Notes: a model not told the origin generated them from the sequence alone. A DNA stretch of 64,000 nt from an uncultured Saccharospirillaceae bacterium (GCA_947499545.1 CANMOZ010000001.1:310001-374000), one strand, 5' to 3'. Counted from the stretch's first letter, positions 1 through 9,131 are shown. Numbers and translations are program-made.

Positions 1-44
1 AAAGAGGGATTACCATATGTGGGTAAACAACCACATCCCTCAAA
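1..44. other. imperfect hairpin at the left edge
   Basis: The first 44 bases fold as an imperfect hairpin. GAGGGAT and ATCCCTC form the outer arms, and ATGTGG and CCACAT flank an 8-base loop. No T-run follows on either strand. It lies in the gap left of clpX and could be a leader structure of the gene beyond the edge. No function is assigned. Confidence 0.3.
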
Positions 45-119
45 GGCAGCAATGGAAGCGTTTCTACTGTCATTATTAACACCTGACTTGATATCGGCTA
101 GCTTTCCTCAACTCCTAAT

Positions 120-147
120 AGATGAGGGCAACTTCCAGAAATGCAAG
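120..147 (-). promoter_or_regulatory. candidate sigma-32 (heat-shock) promoter reading off the left edge
   Basis: On the minus strand CTTGCAT is followed after 12 bases by CCCTCATCT. The heat-shock consensus is CTTGAAA, 11-16 bases, CCCCATNT, so both boxes and the spacing fit well. It points left, away from clpX. In gammaproteobacteria the next gene after tig-clpP-clpX is usually lon, which is heat-shock controlled, so this is probably the lon promoter. The gene itself is outside the window. Confidence 0.5.
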
Positions 148-216
148 GTCGAGCATCTGCCCGACCCTGTATATTCTTCTTTGAGCTGAATAACTTACGC
201 AGATTGTGAATTAGCC

Positions 217-1521
217 CTACTCGTCAGAGCCATTTGCCGCTGCTTTTGAAGCTTTCGATTGATCATTGCTTTCATAAATCAAAAGCGGATCAGACTCACC
301 TTTGATTACTGCTTGATCAATCACAACTTTTGCAACATGGTCTTCCGATGGGATCTTATACATGGTATCCAGGAGAACATTTTCTAAGATAGATCTCAGT
401 CCACGTGCACCAGTCTTTCGCTCCATTGCACGCTGAGCAACGGCTTTGAGGGCATCTTCTCTGAAATCCAACTCCGCATCTTCCATATCAAAGAGGCGCT
501 GGTATTGTTTGACCAAGGAGTTCTTAGGCTCTGTCAAAATACGAACCAACGCGTCTTCATCTAACTCAGCAAGGGTAGCAACGACCGGCAAACGACCAAT
601 AAACTCTGGGATAAGGCCGTATTTTACCAAGTCTGTTGGCTCTACTTCTGACAATAGTTGACCAACACCCTTACTTTCTTCCTTCCCTTTAACGACCGCG
701 TTAAAACCTATTGAGCTTTTTTCACTGCGATCACGAATGATTTGATCCAAACCGGCAAAGGCTCCACCGCAAACGAAGAGGATATTAGAGGTATCCACTT
801 GCAGGAATTCCTGCTGCGGGTGTTTCCGCCCCCCTTGAGGAGGAACAGACGCAACTGTACCCTCGATCAACTTCAATAACGCTTGCTGGACGCCCTCCCC
901 CGATACATCACGTGTTATAGAGGGGTTGTCTGACTTTCGTGAAATCTTGTCAATCTCGTCAATGTAAACGATACCGCGCTGGGCTTTTTCAACATCATAG
1001 TCACATTTCTGCAACAATTTTTGTATGATGTTTTCAACATCTTCCCCAACGTAACCAGCTTCCGTCAGCGTGGTCGCATCAGCGATTGTAAAGGGAACAT
1101 TAAGTAACCGTGCCAAGGTTTCCGCCAGCAAGGTTTTACCGCTTCCCGTTGGCCCGATAAGAAGGATATTGCTCTTCGCCAGCTCCGTTCCATCCTTGCG
1201 GCCTTCGCTGTGCTTCAATCGCTTGTAGTGATTGTACACCGCGACCGACAACACCACTTTGGCACGACTCTGACCAATGACGTACTCATCAAGTGTTTTG
1301 CGGATTTCCTCTGGGGTAGGAAGCTTGTCGCTACCGGATTGAGCCTGGTTGTCTTGTACTTCTTCTCGGATGATGTCATTACATAGATCGACACACTCAT
1401 CACATATAAACACGGATGGCCCAGCAATCAGCTTACGTACTTCATGCTGGCTTTTGCCACAGAAGGAGCAATACAACAACTTTCCGTTGTCATCTCCTTT
1501 ACCGTTGGTTTCGTCGGTCAT
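217..1521 (-). CDS. clpX: ATP-dependent Clp protease ATP-binding subunit ClpX
   Basis: This 434-residue cytosolic AAA+ unfoldase recognises substrates, unfolds them and feeds them to ClpP. The N-terminal zinc-binding domain has Cys18, Cys21, Cys40 and Cys43. Walker A (GPTGSGKT) lies at residues 124-131, Walker B is seen as [10 protein letters not shown], and the IGF loop that docks on ClpP is present as SSIGFNA. Length matches the family. The acidic, Ala/Ser-rich last 15 residues are normal. It is the last gene of the tig-clpP-clpX run, about 80 bases after clpP, so co-transcription is likely. Confidence 0.98.
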   Translation of the reverse strand: MTDETNGKGDDNGKLLYCSFCGKSQHEVRKLIAGPSVFICDECVDLCNDIIREEVQDNQAQSGSDKLPTPEEIRKTLDEYVIGQSRAKVVLSVAVYNHYKRLKHSEGRKDGTELAKSNILLIGPTGSGKTLLAETLARLLNVPFTIADATTLTEAGYVGEDVENIIQKLLQKCDYDVEKAQRGIVYIDEIDKISRKSDNPSITRDVSGEGVQQALLKLIEGTVASVPPQGGRKHPQQEFLQVDTSNILFVCGGAFAGLDQIIRDRSEKSSIGFNAVVKGKEESKGVGQLLSEVEPTDLVKYGLIPEFIGRLPVVATLAELDEDALVRILTEPKNSLVKQYQRLFDMEDAELDFREDALKAVAQRAMERKTGARGLRSILENVLLDTMYKIPSEDHVAKVVIDQAVIKGESDPLLIYESNDQSKASKAAANGSDE

Positions 1522-1600
1522 GCGACTACCCCGTACTTTGTAAAATCATCGGTTACGATGGTGCTCAAGATACTGTCTTACAGTCTAGCGCAGCAGGAGA

Positions 1601-2239
1601 TTATTCCGCACTTTGACGCTTCTCAATTATACGATCAATAAGACCGTATTCCTTAGCTTCTTGAGCATCCATGAAATTATCACGCTCAGTATCTGCTGCA
1701 ACCTGCTCAACCGTGCGTCCTGTATGGCTAGCTATTATGCGATTTAGTCGCTCTTTCGTCTCTTTGATATTCTCTGCATGAATAAGAATATCCGTTGCTT
1801 GTCCCTGAGCGCCGCCGCTGGGCTGGTGTATCATCACCCGACTATTTGGCAAACAAAAACGCTTCTCGGGTGCACCTGCGGTCAACAAAAAGGCGCCCAT
1901 ACTGCAAGCTTGCCCGATACAAATCGTATTCACATCTGGCTTGATAAACTGCATAGTGTCATAAATTGACATACCAGCCGTTACTGAACCACCCGGTGAA
2001 TTGATATACAAGTGAATATCTTTATCTGGATTTTCTGCTTCCAAGAAGAGCAACTGCGCGACAACCAAGTTGGCCATATGGTCTTCGACTTGCCCAACCA
2101 AGAAGATTACTCGTTCCTTTAGCAGCCTCGAGTATATGTCGTAGGCTCGCTCACCCCTTGCGGACTGCTCGACCACCATCGGGACTAAATTGTTGGTGAT
2201 TTCGGGTAACACGCTCGACCCTGAATGCGAATTCATCAT
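1601..2239 (-). CDS. clpP: ATP-dependent Clp protease proteolytic subunit ClpP
   Basis: This is the serine peptidase that forms the tetradecameric barrel used with ClpX. From the chosen ATG the protein has 212 residues. The catalytic triad is visible as Ser113 in GQACSMGAF, His138 in RVMIHQP and Asp187 in ERDNFM. The open frame extends 16 codons upstream to 2287, but homology starts only a little after MMNSHSG and a GGAG lies about 11 bases upstream, so 2239 is preferred. The N-terminal residues before LVPMVVEQ are likely a short propeptide. It lies between tig and clpX. Confidence 0.97.
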   Translation of the reverse strand: MMNSHSGSSVLPEITNNLVPMVVEQSARGERAYDIYSRLLKERVIFLVGQVEDHMANLVVAQLLFLEAENPDKDIHLYINSPGGSVTAGMSIYDTMQFIKPDVNTICIGQACSMGAFLLTAGAPEKRFCLPNSRVMIHQPSGGAQGQATDILIHAENIKETKERLNRIIASHTGRTVEQVAADTERDNFMDAQEAKEYGLIDRIIEKRQSAE

Positions 2240-2328
2240 TGTTCTGTCATCTCCATTGCTATCACCACAAAAAACAGCCACTGCCACCAGAGAGCGACAG
2301 TAGCTGTTCTAGTGAAGTCTAGCAGCGG

Positions 2329-3651
2329 TTAGCCGCGGTTCTGATGAGCTTGGCGGACAACTTCTTCATAAGTTGTAACTTTTTCCGCCACTTTAGAAAG
2401 CTCAAGAATCTTATCAACGGCTTGCTCTTCAATTGCAAGCGCATCTAACTTGGCTTTCTGCTCTTTGTTGTTTTTGTAAAACTCTACTACTTGCTCAGGA
2501 TCTTGGTACGTAGAGGCTATGTCTTGAATAATAGCTTCTACACGCGCACTCTCTACCTTGATGCTGTGCTCTTCCACCAACGAGTTGATCAGCAACCCAA
2601 GCTTCACACGGCGCTCTGCGCGATCCTTGAAAAGTTCTTTAGGTAATTGATGCGGATCAATTTTAGATCCAGAGCCATATTGATTTGCAAACTGATGTTG
2701 CAACTCATGGATCTCCTGATCAACCAACGCACTTGGTACGTCCAACGCTTCATTGGCACTCAACAAAGCGTCAAGCGCATTGTTTTTAACCAGTGTTTTG
2801 ACCGCTTGGCGCAACTCACGGTCCATATTCTTGCGTACTTCGACTTTAAAGCTATCCAAATCATTCGATTCTACGCCATATTTTGCGAAGAATTCTGCAT
2901 TCATTTCAGGCTCAACTGGAGCTTTAACCTCATGAACCTTGATGTCAAACTCAGTCGTTTTACCTTTTAGGTTCTCGGCTTGGTAGTCCTCAGGGAAGGT
3001 TACGGTAATACGACGCTCTTCACCGGATTTCATCCCTTGAATCTGTTCCTCGAACCCAGGAATCATACTATTGGAACCCAATACCAACTCGTGCTTCTCG
3101 GCTTTACCACCTTCAAAGGCTTCGCCTTCTAAGAAACCTTCGAAATCGATAACAACTTTGTCGCCATCTTCAGAAGCCGCATCTTCAGCCTTAGTTTCCC
3201 ATTCAACCTGCTGCTTACGGAGTACGGACAACATATTCTCTACATCGTCGTCCTCAACGGTGGCCGCTGGTTGCTCTACTTCCACGTCAGACATGTTAGC
3301 AAGCTTAACTTCCGGGTAAACTTCGAAAGTCGCAACAAAAGACAAATCTTTACCTAACTCATTATCGACCAACTCAAACTTTGGATTCCCAGCTGGGTTC
3401 AGCTTTTCTTGAGTGACGGCTTCTACAAAGCCCTTCCGCATTTGATCTCCAATCACTTCGTTACGTACATCAGCACCGTAACGCTGTTGTATAACCTTTT
3501 GTGGAGCCTTACCTGGGCGGAACCCATCAATACGGACATTTTTGGACAGACGAGCAAGACGCTGACCTACTTCTTCTTCAACAGACTTAGCAGGAATGCT
3601 AATAGTGAGTTTTCGCTCTAAGCCGGTCAATGTCTCTAACGAAACTTGCAT
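2329..3651 (-). CDS. tig: trigger factor, ribosome-associated chaperone
   Basis: Trigger factor binds the ribosome near the exit tunnel and shields nascent chains. At 440 residues it has the family length. The N-terminal ribosome-binding domain has the signature GFRPGKAP near residue 43. An FKBP-type peptidyl-prolyl isomerase domain follows at roughly 160-245, and a helical C-terminal chaperone arm ends the protein. The start has a good ribosome-binding site (AAGAGG) 6 bases before ATG. It is the first gene of the minus-strand tig-clpP-clpX cluster. Confidence 0.97.
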   Translation of the reverse strand: MQVSLETLTGLERKLTISIPAKSVEEEVGQRLARLSKNVRIDGFRPGKAPQKVIQQRYGADVRNEVIGDQMRKGFVEAVTQEKLNPAGNPKFELVDNELGKDLSFVATFEVYPEVKLANMSDVEVEQPAATVEDDDVENMLSVLRKQQVEWETKAEDAASEDGDKVVIDFEGFLEGEAFEGGKAEKHELVLGSNSMIPGFEEQIQGMKSGEERRITVTFPEDYQAENLKGKTTEFDIKVHEVKAPVEPEMNAEFFAKYGVESNDLDSFKVEVRKNMDRELRQAVKTLVKNNALDALLSANEALDVPSALVDQEIHELQHQFANQYGSGSKIDPHQLPKELFKDRAERRVKLGLLINSLVEEHSIKVESARVEAIIQDIASTYQDPEQVVEFYKNNKEQKAKLDALAIEEQAVDKILELSKVAEKVTTYEEVVRQAHQNRG

Positions 3652-3760
3652 GAAAAGCCTCTTAAACCATAGGGAGCTATCAAATACATATAAGAGGCGA
3701 TACTCTAAGTGCCTCCTCTTTATGAATCAAGCACTAATTCGCCAACTGCTTCAGATAAAC

Positions 3761-3790
3761 GGCCATTTCAAGGCCATTTCAAGGCCATTT
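3761..3790. repeat. 11-bp tandem repeat upstream of tig
   Basis: GGCCATTTCAA is repeated at 3761-3771 and 3772-3782, with a partial third copy at 3783-3790. The unit spacing equals about one helical turn. It lies between the start of tig and the end of the LysE-family gene, so it could sit in the tig promoter region. Whether a protein binds it is unknown. Confidence 0.6.
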
Positions 3791-3817
3791 TAAACGTTGG
3801 TGTGATTTGGATGAGGG

Positions 3818-4441
3818 CTACCCAAAGATCATCCACAATCCCATCATTATGATTCCCCCACCAATCAAGCAGTACAAATATTGAACACCGCGACCGGTTT
3901 TCAGCCAACCAACCAGCAACTTCCCTCCCGCAGCGTACGCGAGTAAAGAGCAGAACTCTATCGTGATTACGGCAACCAACACGCTAAGAGATTGCAGCCC
4001 CAAGGGATTATCTACGGGAATAAAAGGAGGCAAAAAAGCGACAAAAAAAGCCCAGCCTTTTGGGTTGGAAACAGCAGTGATGAATCCCTGAAAGGCTAAT
4101 TGCCAACGATTATATGAAAAATCGACAGACTCCACCAAAAACGCTTTATTGGCCGACGAGCGAATCATCTGAACGCCCACATAACAAAGATACAGACCGC
4201 CAACCCCCTTGATCACATTAAACAGCTCTGGGTATGTCAAGACGATCGAAGCAACCCCTATAATGGTTACAAGCGCAACCAGCGCAACGCCCGTTACCTC
4301 CCCCAGCATCATCCAAAGCGTCTTTCGCACACCAATTGCCATACCTAACGTCATGGACAAAATCATGCACATACCTGGCATAAGAGATATAGCCATGAAG
4401 GTAGGGATAAACACTCCAAGCGCAGCCATTAAGGCCTCCAA
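3818..4441 (-). CDS. LysE/RhtB-family amino-acid exporter
   Basis: This 207-residue inner-membrane protein has about six hydrophobic segments and the N-terminal pattern of the LysE/RhtB family (start of the type GVFIPTFMAISLMPGMCM, with the conserved Pro-Gly near the end of the first helix). These exporters move amino acids or homoserine lactones out of the cell. The substrate cannot be told from sequence. It is divergent from the H-NOX gene across 140 bases and is probably transcribed alone. Confidence 0.88.
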   Translation of the reverse strand: MEALMAALGVFIPTFMAISLMPGMCMILSMTLGMAIGVRKTLWMMLGEVTGVALVALVTIIGVASIVLTYPELFNVIKGVGGLYLCYVGVQMIRSSANKAFLVESVDFSYNRWQLAFQGFITAVSNPKGWAFFVAFLPPFIPVDNPLGLQSLSVLVAVITIEFCSLLAYAAGGKLLVGWLKTGRGVQYLYCLIGGGIIMMGLWMIFG

Positions 4442-4581
4442 CTACACAAAAGCGGGAATTTTGACTCTAGATATATCAGGTCACTCAGTTGCTGGCTAGC
4501 CAAAGCCCTTATTTGCAAGTTCATTTCACATAATGCAAGTAAACACTATGCTTAAACCAATTAATCAACGAGGCCATTCTC

Positions 4582-5121
4582 ATGCAAGGCATTATTTTTA
4601 CTCAGCTATCTGACCTAGTCATTGATAAATGGGGCATGACGCTTTGGAATGAGATTGTTGAATCCGTCCCCACCAAAAGCCAAGGTGTATATGTTGGGAC
4701 CCAGCAGTATGACGATGAAGAAATGCTTGAAATGGTAGGACGGCTATCAGAAAAAACCGGTGTCAGCCCAGAAGACTTAATGAGTGCTTTTGGTCATTAC
4801 TTGTTTCCCAAGCTTGCTGAATGGGCTCCTTCGGCAATGAAAGACATTCAATCGTTCAAACATTTACTCCTCAACATAGACAGCATCATTCATTTCGAAG
4901 TTCGTCGCCTCTACCCCGATGCTTATGTACCCCTCATTGAATCGAAAGAAATTGATGAGGGCGTAGAACTAAAATACATCTCCAAACGACGACTGACAAA
5001 AGTCATGGAGGGTCTAATCAAGGGGGCTGCCGATTACTTCGACACACAATGCTCATTAGATTTTTTGGGTGAAGCACCCGATGCAGAAAACACCTTCGTA
5101 TACATTGTAAAAACCAGCTAA
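4582..5121 (+). CDS. H-NOX haem nitric-oxide/oxygen-binding sensor
   Basis: This is a stand-alone bacterial haem NO/O2-binding sensor of 179 residues, the usual length. The proximal haem ligand is His104 in SIIHFEVRRLYPDA, the typical context. The haem-propionate motif YxSxR is present as Tyr132, Ser134 and Arg136. It is followed after only 14 bases by a soluble histidine kinase, the classical H-NOX/HnoK arrangement, in which NO binding to H-NOX alters kinase autophosphorylation. From family knowledge such pairs control biofilm or motility through c-di-GMP or a phosphorelay. No response regulator is adjacent. Confidence 0.95.
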   Translation: MQGIIFTQLSDLVIDKWGMTLWNEIVESVPTKSQGVYVGTQQYDDEEMLEMVGRLSEKTGVSPEDLMSAFGHYLFPKLAEWAPSAMKDIQSFKHLLLNIDSIIHFEVRRLYPDAYVPLIESKEIDEGVELKYISKRRLTKVMEGLIKGAADYFDTQCSLDFLGEAPDAENTFVYIVKTS

Positions 5122-5135
5122 CAAATCTTGGCTTA

Positions 5136-6098
5136 ATGATGGATGCACCCAAAAACCCTTACGAAATTGCATACGAGCGTGAGCGCCAAGCTCGCCAGCT
5201 AGCCGAACGCTTGCTTGATGAGAAAACAAGAGAAATTTACAAACACACCCAAACAATTGAGTCGCAATACAATCAATTGAAGTCAACCTATCAAACACTC
5301 CTATCAACGCAAAATCAATTAGTTGAAGCTGAGAAATTAGCGTCGTTAGGCCGACTTGCCGCAGGTGTAGCTCACGAGATAAACAACCCGATTGGCTTTA
5401 TACGCTCAAATTTCAGCACCCTATCCGAAATGATTGCAGACCTTGAGGTAGACACAAATTCCCCGGCAGTTCAGGAATTAATATCGGACGGGCAAGAAAT
5501 CATAAGTGATTGCCAAGCGGGCTTTAACCGCATCAAAGATATTGTTCAAAGCTTAATGACCTACGAAGAAGCGGCCGAAGATGGGAAACAAAAAGCCACC
5601 GCAAAATCCATAAAAGAGATTTTTGATGAGGTGCTTTTGAAATACCCTTTTGATCACACAAAGATTGAATTCCAAGAGGAATGGAACCAATTAGCTCTTC
5701 ACAAGGTAACCGACCCCAATGGATTCAAACGTTGTTTAGATGCAGTGATTAGTAATGCCCATTTTGCGATTTACGAGCAATATCAAAAAGAAAAATCGGC
5801 TTCTACTGATTTCAAAGGCATCATTGGATTAAAGTTGGATATTCAGCCCAAAAGCATACAGATAACCATAAGCGATAACGGCGTTGGAATTGCTGCTGAG
5901 AACCTAGAGAAGGTATACGACCCATTTTTTTCAACCAGAGACGTAGGCGCAGGCACAGGTCTTGGGCTTTCAGTCGCTCAACAAACTCTACGTTTGAGGA
6001 AAGGAGATATTAGTATCAGTAGCCAAGAGAATGTTGGGACGATCGTAACCATCACCATACCAAACGAAACAGCATCTTCTGGAAATGCTTACATATGA
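5136..6098 (+). CDS. soluble histidine kinase partnered with H-NOX
   Basis: This 320-residue cytosolic sensor kinase has no membrane segment. An N-terminal coiled coil (about residues 10-70) leads into the HisKA H-box [14 protein letters not shown] with His80 as the phosphorylated residue. The HATPase_c domain has the N box around VISNAHFAI, the G1 box DNGVGI and the G2 box GAGTGLGLS. It has no receiver domain and no PAS domain, so input must come from a partner. The H-NOX gene 14 bases upstream supplies that, making this HnoK-like. The cognate response regulator must lie elsewhere. Confidence 0.92.
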   Translation: MMDAPKNPYEIAYERERQARQLAERLLDEKTREIYKHTQTIESQYNQLKSTYQTLLSTQNQLVEAEKLASLGRLAAGVAHEINNPIGFIRSNFSTLSEMIADLEVDTNSPAVQELISDGQEIISDCQAGFNRIKDIVQSLMTYEEAAEDGKQKATAKSIKEIFDEVLLKYPFDHTKIEFQEEWNQLALHKVTDPNGFKRCLDAVISNAHFAIYEQYQKEKSASTDFKGIIGLKLDIQPKSIQITISDNGVGIAAENLEKVYDPFFSTRDVGAGTGLGLSVAQQTLRLRKGDISISSQENVGTIVTITIPNETASSGNAYI

Positions 6099-6188
6099 TT
6101 TGATTCTGGTTCTGGTTCTTTGCACTCGCCAAAAGGCTAGCAATCAAGACGCTTATTTTCAGAATAAGCCTTTAGACTTGAAATAAGA

Positions 6189-6273
6189 TGGTGCGGAAGG
6201 AGAGACTCGAACTCTCACGCCTCTCGGCACTGGAACCTAAATCCAGCGTGTCTACCAATTCCACCACTTCCGC
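6189..6273 (-). tRNA. tRNA-Leu(TAG)
   Basis: 85 bases including an encoded CCA. The acceptor arms GCGGAAG/CTTCCGC, D-loop GGTAGAC, long variable arm and T-loop GTTCGAGTC are all visible. The anticodon loop reads TTTAGGT (anticodon TAG). It is the last gene of a three-tRNA operon. Confidence 0.97.
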
Positions 6274-6275
6274 AC

Positions 6276-6352
6276 TGGGGTGACCGAGGGGAATCGAACC
6301 CCCGACCACAGGAGCCACAATCCTGCGCTCTACCAACTGAGCTACGGTCACC
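6276..6352 (-). tRNA. tRNA-His(GTG)
   Basis: About 77 bases with encoded CCA and acceptor GTGACCG/CGGTCAC. The additional G at position -1 typical of tRNA-His is at 6352 and faces C73. The anticodon is GTG. It is separated from tRNA-Leu by two bases and transcribed from the promoter at 6605-6632. Confidence 0.97.
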
Positions 6353-6411
6353 ACATTTATTAGCACATCCTGCCTAAAACAACATGCGCTATGCACTAAT
6401 CAAACTCAAAT

Positions 6412-6488
6412 TGGCGCACCCGGCAGGACTCGAACCTGCAACCCTCGGCTTAGAAGGCCGATGCTCTATCCGGTTGAGCTACGGGCGC
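6412..6488 (-). tRNA. tRNA-Arg(TCT)
   Basis: 77 bases including CCA. The acceptor pairs GCGCCCG with CGGGTGC, including one G-U pair. The anticodon loop contains TCT. It is the first tRNA after the promoter in the minus-strand Arg-His-Leu operon. Confidence 0.97.
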
Positions 6489-6830
6489 AGCATATCGGCT
6501 TTATCCAAAGATCCAAGCCTGGCAATACCATTTAAGCGACGTTTACTAGGCACCTTGCGCACTTAAGCATTTGGCAACCGACTCGTCGTTAGTGAGTGGT
6601 GCGCATTATAAAGCGGCCCCCTTGAATGTCAACCCCTGACTACCATTTTTTTTAAGAAAAACAACCGCTTCGCTTAACCGTTCAGCCCAAAGGCATGGAT
6701 ACGCCCGTTCTATAAAGTTCGAGAGGGGTTGCGTTATTTTCCTAACATTTCAAGCAATTGGGCTTTGAAGCTGGCACAGGAAGTGAGAAAATACTGGCTC
6801 AGCACCCAATCTCAATGCAGGTTCCGTCAC
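6489..6830. other. intergenic region between tRNA operon and folD
   Basis: The left part carries the minus-strand tRNA promoter (6605-6632). The right part is the folD leader. An in-frame extension of folD upstream to 6729 is open but not conserved in type. No further gene is seen. Confidence 0.6.
6605..6632 (-). promoter_or_regulatory. sigma-70 promoter of the Arg-His-Leu tRNA operon
   Basis: On the minus strand a perfect TTGACA and a perfect TATAAT are separated by 16 bp, and GCGC directly follows the -10 box. Strong boxes, a short spacer and a G+C-rich discriminator are typical of stable-RNA promoters under stringent (ppGpp) control. The other two tRNA promoters in this window share the design. 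Confidence 0.88.
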
Positions 6831-7688
6831 ATGACGACTCAAATCATCAATGGCAAGGCTATAGCCGAACAGCTCCAACAAAAGGTCGCTAACAAGATTC
6901 AGACCCGTGTTTCTGAAGGGAAACGAGCACCTGGATTAGCGGTCATTTTGGTCGGATCTGATCCCGCCTCCCAAATCTACGTCTCTAAAAAACGAAGCAC
7001 GTGCGATCGCCTTGGGATTCGTTCTGAAGCCTACGACTTAGCAGCTGATACGAGTCAAGAAGCACTAACCGATTTAATTCAGACACTCAATCAAGACACC
7101 AACATTGATGGTATATTGGTTCAACTACCTCTACCAAAACACATTGATGAACGTTCCATCATAGAGTTGATTCGCCCAGACAAAGATGTCGATGGCTTTC
7201 ACCCTTTCAATATCGGTCGATTAGCCCAAAGAGCTCCTGTTCTTCGCCCATGCACCCCTGCTGGCATCATCCATATGCTTGATCACATTGGTGAGGTTTA
7301 CAAAGGTCGCCATGCTGTCATTGTGGGCGCTTCTAATATTGTTGGGCGTCCAATGTCTCTGGAGCTGCTCATAAAAGGAGCCACTACCACAGTGTGTCAC
7401 CGCTTCACAAAAGATTTAGAGCATTTTGTTCACCAAGCAGACATCGTCATTGCCGCCGTTGGCAAACCCAACTTGATCCCCGGCGAATGGATCAAAGAGG
7501 GGGCAACCGTCATTGATGTTGGAATTAACCGACTTGAAAGTGGAAAGCTTTGCGGCGACATAGGCTTTGATGCAGCAGCAGAACGCGCTCAGCACATCAC
7601 CCCCGTACCCGGAGGCGTTGGCCCTATGACCGTTGCTTTTCTAATGGCCAATACACTTGAGGCCTGCGAACGATTTCACGACGCTTAA
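6831..7688 (+). CDS. folD: methylenetetrahydrofolate dehydrogenase/cyclohydrolase FolD
   Basis: This is the bifunctional cytosolic enzyme that interconverts 5,10-methylene-THF and 10-formyl-THF using NADP. From ATG 6831 it has 285 residues, the normal size. The open frame extends 34 codons upstream without family similarity, so the internal start is preferred. The catalytic lysine region is seen as YVSKKRSTC, the nucleotide-binding motif as [10 protein letters not shown], and the C-terminal signature as PGGVGPMT. It is monocistronic and ends just before a perfect 20-bp inverted repeat. Confidence 0.97.
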   Translation: MTTQIINGKAIAEQLQQKVANKIQTRVSEGKRAPGLAVILVGSDPASQIYVSKKRSTCDRLGIRSEAYDLAADTSQEALTDLIQTLNQDTNIDGILVQLPLPKHIDERSIIELIRPDKDVDGFHPFNIGRLAQRAPVLRPCTPAGIIHMLDHIGEVYKGRHAVIVGASNIVGRPMSLELLIKGATTTVCHRFTKDLEHFVHQADIVIAAVGKPNLIPGEWIKEGATVIDVGINRLESGKLCGDIGFDAAAERAQHITPVPGGVGPMTVAFLMANTLEACERFHDA

Positions 7689-7706
7689 TAGGTCAATTTA
7701 AATTTC

Positions 7707-7750
7707 ATTTGGACACTCAAATGACCCACCGGTCATTTGAGTGTCCAAAT
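7707..7750. terminator. perfect 20-bp inverted repeat, probable bidirectional terminator
   Basis: Two 20-base arms, perfectly complementary, flank the 4-base loop CACC. The structure lies between the convergent folD and the binding-protein gene. No U-tract of note follows on either side, so intrinsic termination would rest on the very stable stem. A protein-binding or RNA-processing role is also possible. Confidence 0.65.
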
Positions 7751-7777
7751 TGAGATGATTCCAAGGCAGGCAACGGG

Positions 7778-8542
7778 CTATTCCAGGTACTTTTTCTTAA
7801 TCTCAGCAAATACAGGTTTTTCTTTCAGCCTCTCCAAACCTGCCCGAAGTTTTTCAAACGTCTCAGGAACAGAGCCCTTAGATAAAGCAACATAGAGTTG
7901 TGATGAAACACCTTCCAAATAAAAAGCTTTCTCAAAATCAGACGGCTGGTACCCTTGGGCTTTTAAAAGGTAGTTAAATGCTGTCGCTTCGGAGGGCATT
8001 AAATCAATTCGTTTATTGTAGAGTTTAATTAAATTAGTTTTCTCATCTTTAACCATTTGAATATGCTTGCCAACTTCAAACCCCTGTCGAACCAAATAAT
8101 CTTGTTTAACATCATCATACACACCCCCAGTTTTAAATTTCATAGCGTCAGACAAATGTGAAATATTTATTTCATCTTTATCTGACCGCTTAAACAAAAA
8201 CACTTGGTAATCGACAATACTTCCAATCCATTGAAATAAGGGTTCACGCTTAACCGTTCTCGCAATTGAAAAAATCACAACGTCTTTTTGGTTTAATGCC
8301 AATTTATACGCGCGCGCCCAAGAGAACAGCCGAATATCCGCTTCAACTTCTGCTTCCTCGAACATTGCCCTTACTATTTCGGTAGACAACCCCGTAATGA
8401 TTTCATTTTCAATATATTGAAAAGGGGGGAAATCTTCGGTGACAGCCAAAACCTTATCCGATGCCATCACCGGAACCGCCACCAGCGTCCAAGATAAAAG
8501 CCAAACTATAACGCCAGTTTTAAGGCCACTACTGCAAACCAT
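7778..8542 (-). CDS. periplasmic family-3 solute-binding protein, orphan
   Basis: This 254-residue protein has an N-terminal signal peptide (hydrophobic segment about residues 8-27, cleavage near VMA-SDK). It then shows the two-lobed fold of family-3 amino-acid-binding proteins: an opening of the type VTEDFPPFQYIENEIITG and the sequence LFSWARAYKLAL. No ABC permease or ATPase is adjacent, so it may serve a distant transporter or act as a sensor. The subfamily is the kind common in marine gammaproteobacteria (substrate unknown). A second similar orphan lies at 9812-10606. Confidence 0.88.
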   Translation of the reverse strand: MVCSSGLKTGVIVWLLSWTLVAVPVMASDKVLAVTEDFPPFQYIENEIITGLSTEIVRAMFEEAEVEADIRLFSWARAYKLALNQKDVVIFSIARTVKREPLFQWIGSIVDYQVFLFKRSDKDEINISHLSDAMKFKTGGVYDDVKQDYLVRQGFEVGKHIQMVKDEKTNLIKLYNKRIDLMPSEATAFNYLLKAQGYQPSDFEKAFYLEGVSSQLYVALSKGSVPETFEKLRAGLERLKEKPVFAEIKKKYLE

Positions 8543-8714
8543 AACAGCAACTCCACTATGAACCCTATCTAAAAGCGTAGACGGGAGACGCTAGAAATCC
8601 TTACGATCTGTTTTATTTCATACAATAAGAAAGGTTCTTTAAAACAAAGGCTTTGAAGCCTCAAAGATGCAAGTACTTACAAAATATTTTTTGTAACATT
8701 AGTCTGATTACATA

Positions 8715-8743
8715 TTGACCAAGCTTTACGATACAGATACAAT
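8715..8743 (+). promoter_or_regulatory. candidate sigma-70 promoter for a small RNA
   Basis: TTGACC (8715-8720) and TACAAT (8738-8743) are separated by 17 bp, each one mismatch from consensus. It lies in a gene-free region and is followed about 120 bases later by an intrinsic terminator, with no open frame of note between. Confidence 0.6.
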
Positions 8744-8749
8744 TAGCAA

Positions 8750-8896
8750 CAAGTTTAGAGAGACTGAATGTTCAAGGTTGTTCTAGTTTCAAACATTTAG
8801 TCAGTTACAGTGCATGTTGCCTGGAATTCTTAACTTTAACCTCCTCATATGTAACCGCTTTATAAACCGACTCGCCCATTTGAGTCGGTTTTTTTT
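8750..8896 (+). ncRNA. candidate intergenic small RNA, about 147 nt
   Basis: A transcript starting about 7 bases after the -10 box at 8738-8743 would end at the terminator 8865-8896, giving roughly 147 nucleotides. The only open frames are a few codons long. A C-rich, single-stranded-looking stretch, CCTCCTC near 8840, resembles an anti-Shine-Dalgarno seed as in many Hfq-dependent small RNAs, and the U8 tail would suit Hfq. The family is not recognised. Confidence 0.5.
8865..8896 (+). terminator. intrinsic terminator of the candidate small RNA
   Basis: AACCGACTC (8865-8873) pairs with GAGTCGGTT (8882-8890) around an 8-base loop, followed by a run of T to 8896. It is a textbook rho-independent terminator on the plus strand, although no protein gene precedes it on that strand for more than 1 kb. 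Confidence 0.88.
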
Positions 8897-9131
8897 ATCC
8901 AAAAAATAAGTGAATACTCACGACAAAGGTGCATGAACTACGATTGGCACACTGAGCCTCTTGTTTTAATGTACAACAAAACGTTATGGTTCCCCAACAC
9001 AACTTTCAAAACAAACAACAACTTCGTTCAATATAAATAACGCGCACATTGCAAGCCACTGTTCTGTGCGTGCAACGATAAAAACACCAATAAAAAATTA
9101 ATAATAAAAGTACCTTAAAGGATGTAATGGT
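8897..9131. other. upstream region of the LTGC-motif protein gene
   Basis: AT-rich stretch without a gene. A possible promoter TTGGCA (8944-8949), 17 bp, TAATGT (8967-8972) would give a leader of about 150 bases for the gene at 9132. Nothing else is recognised. Confidence 0.35.

Noticed and set aside
6172-6566. Frames of 60-74 codons over the tRNA cluster
   Set aside because: They are translations of the tRNA genes and their complements.
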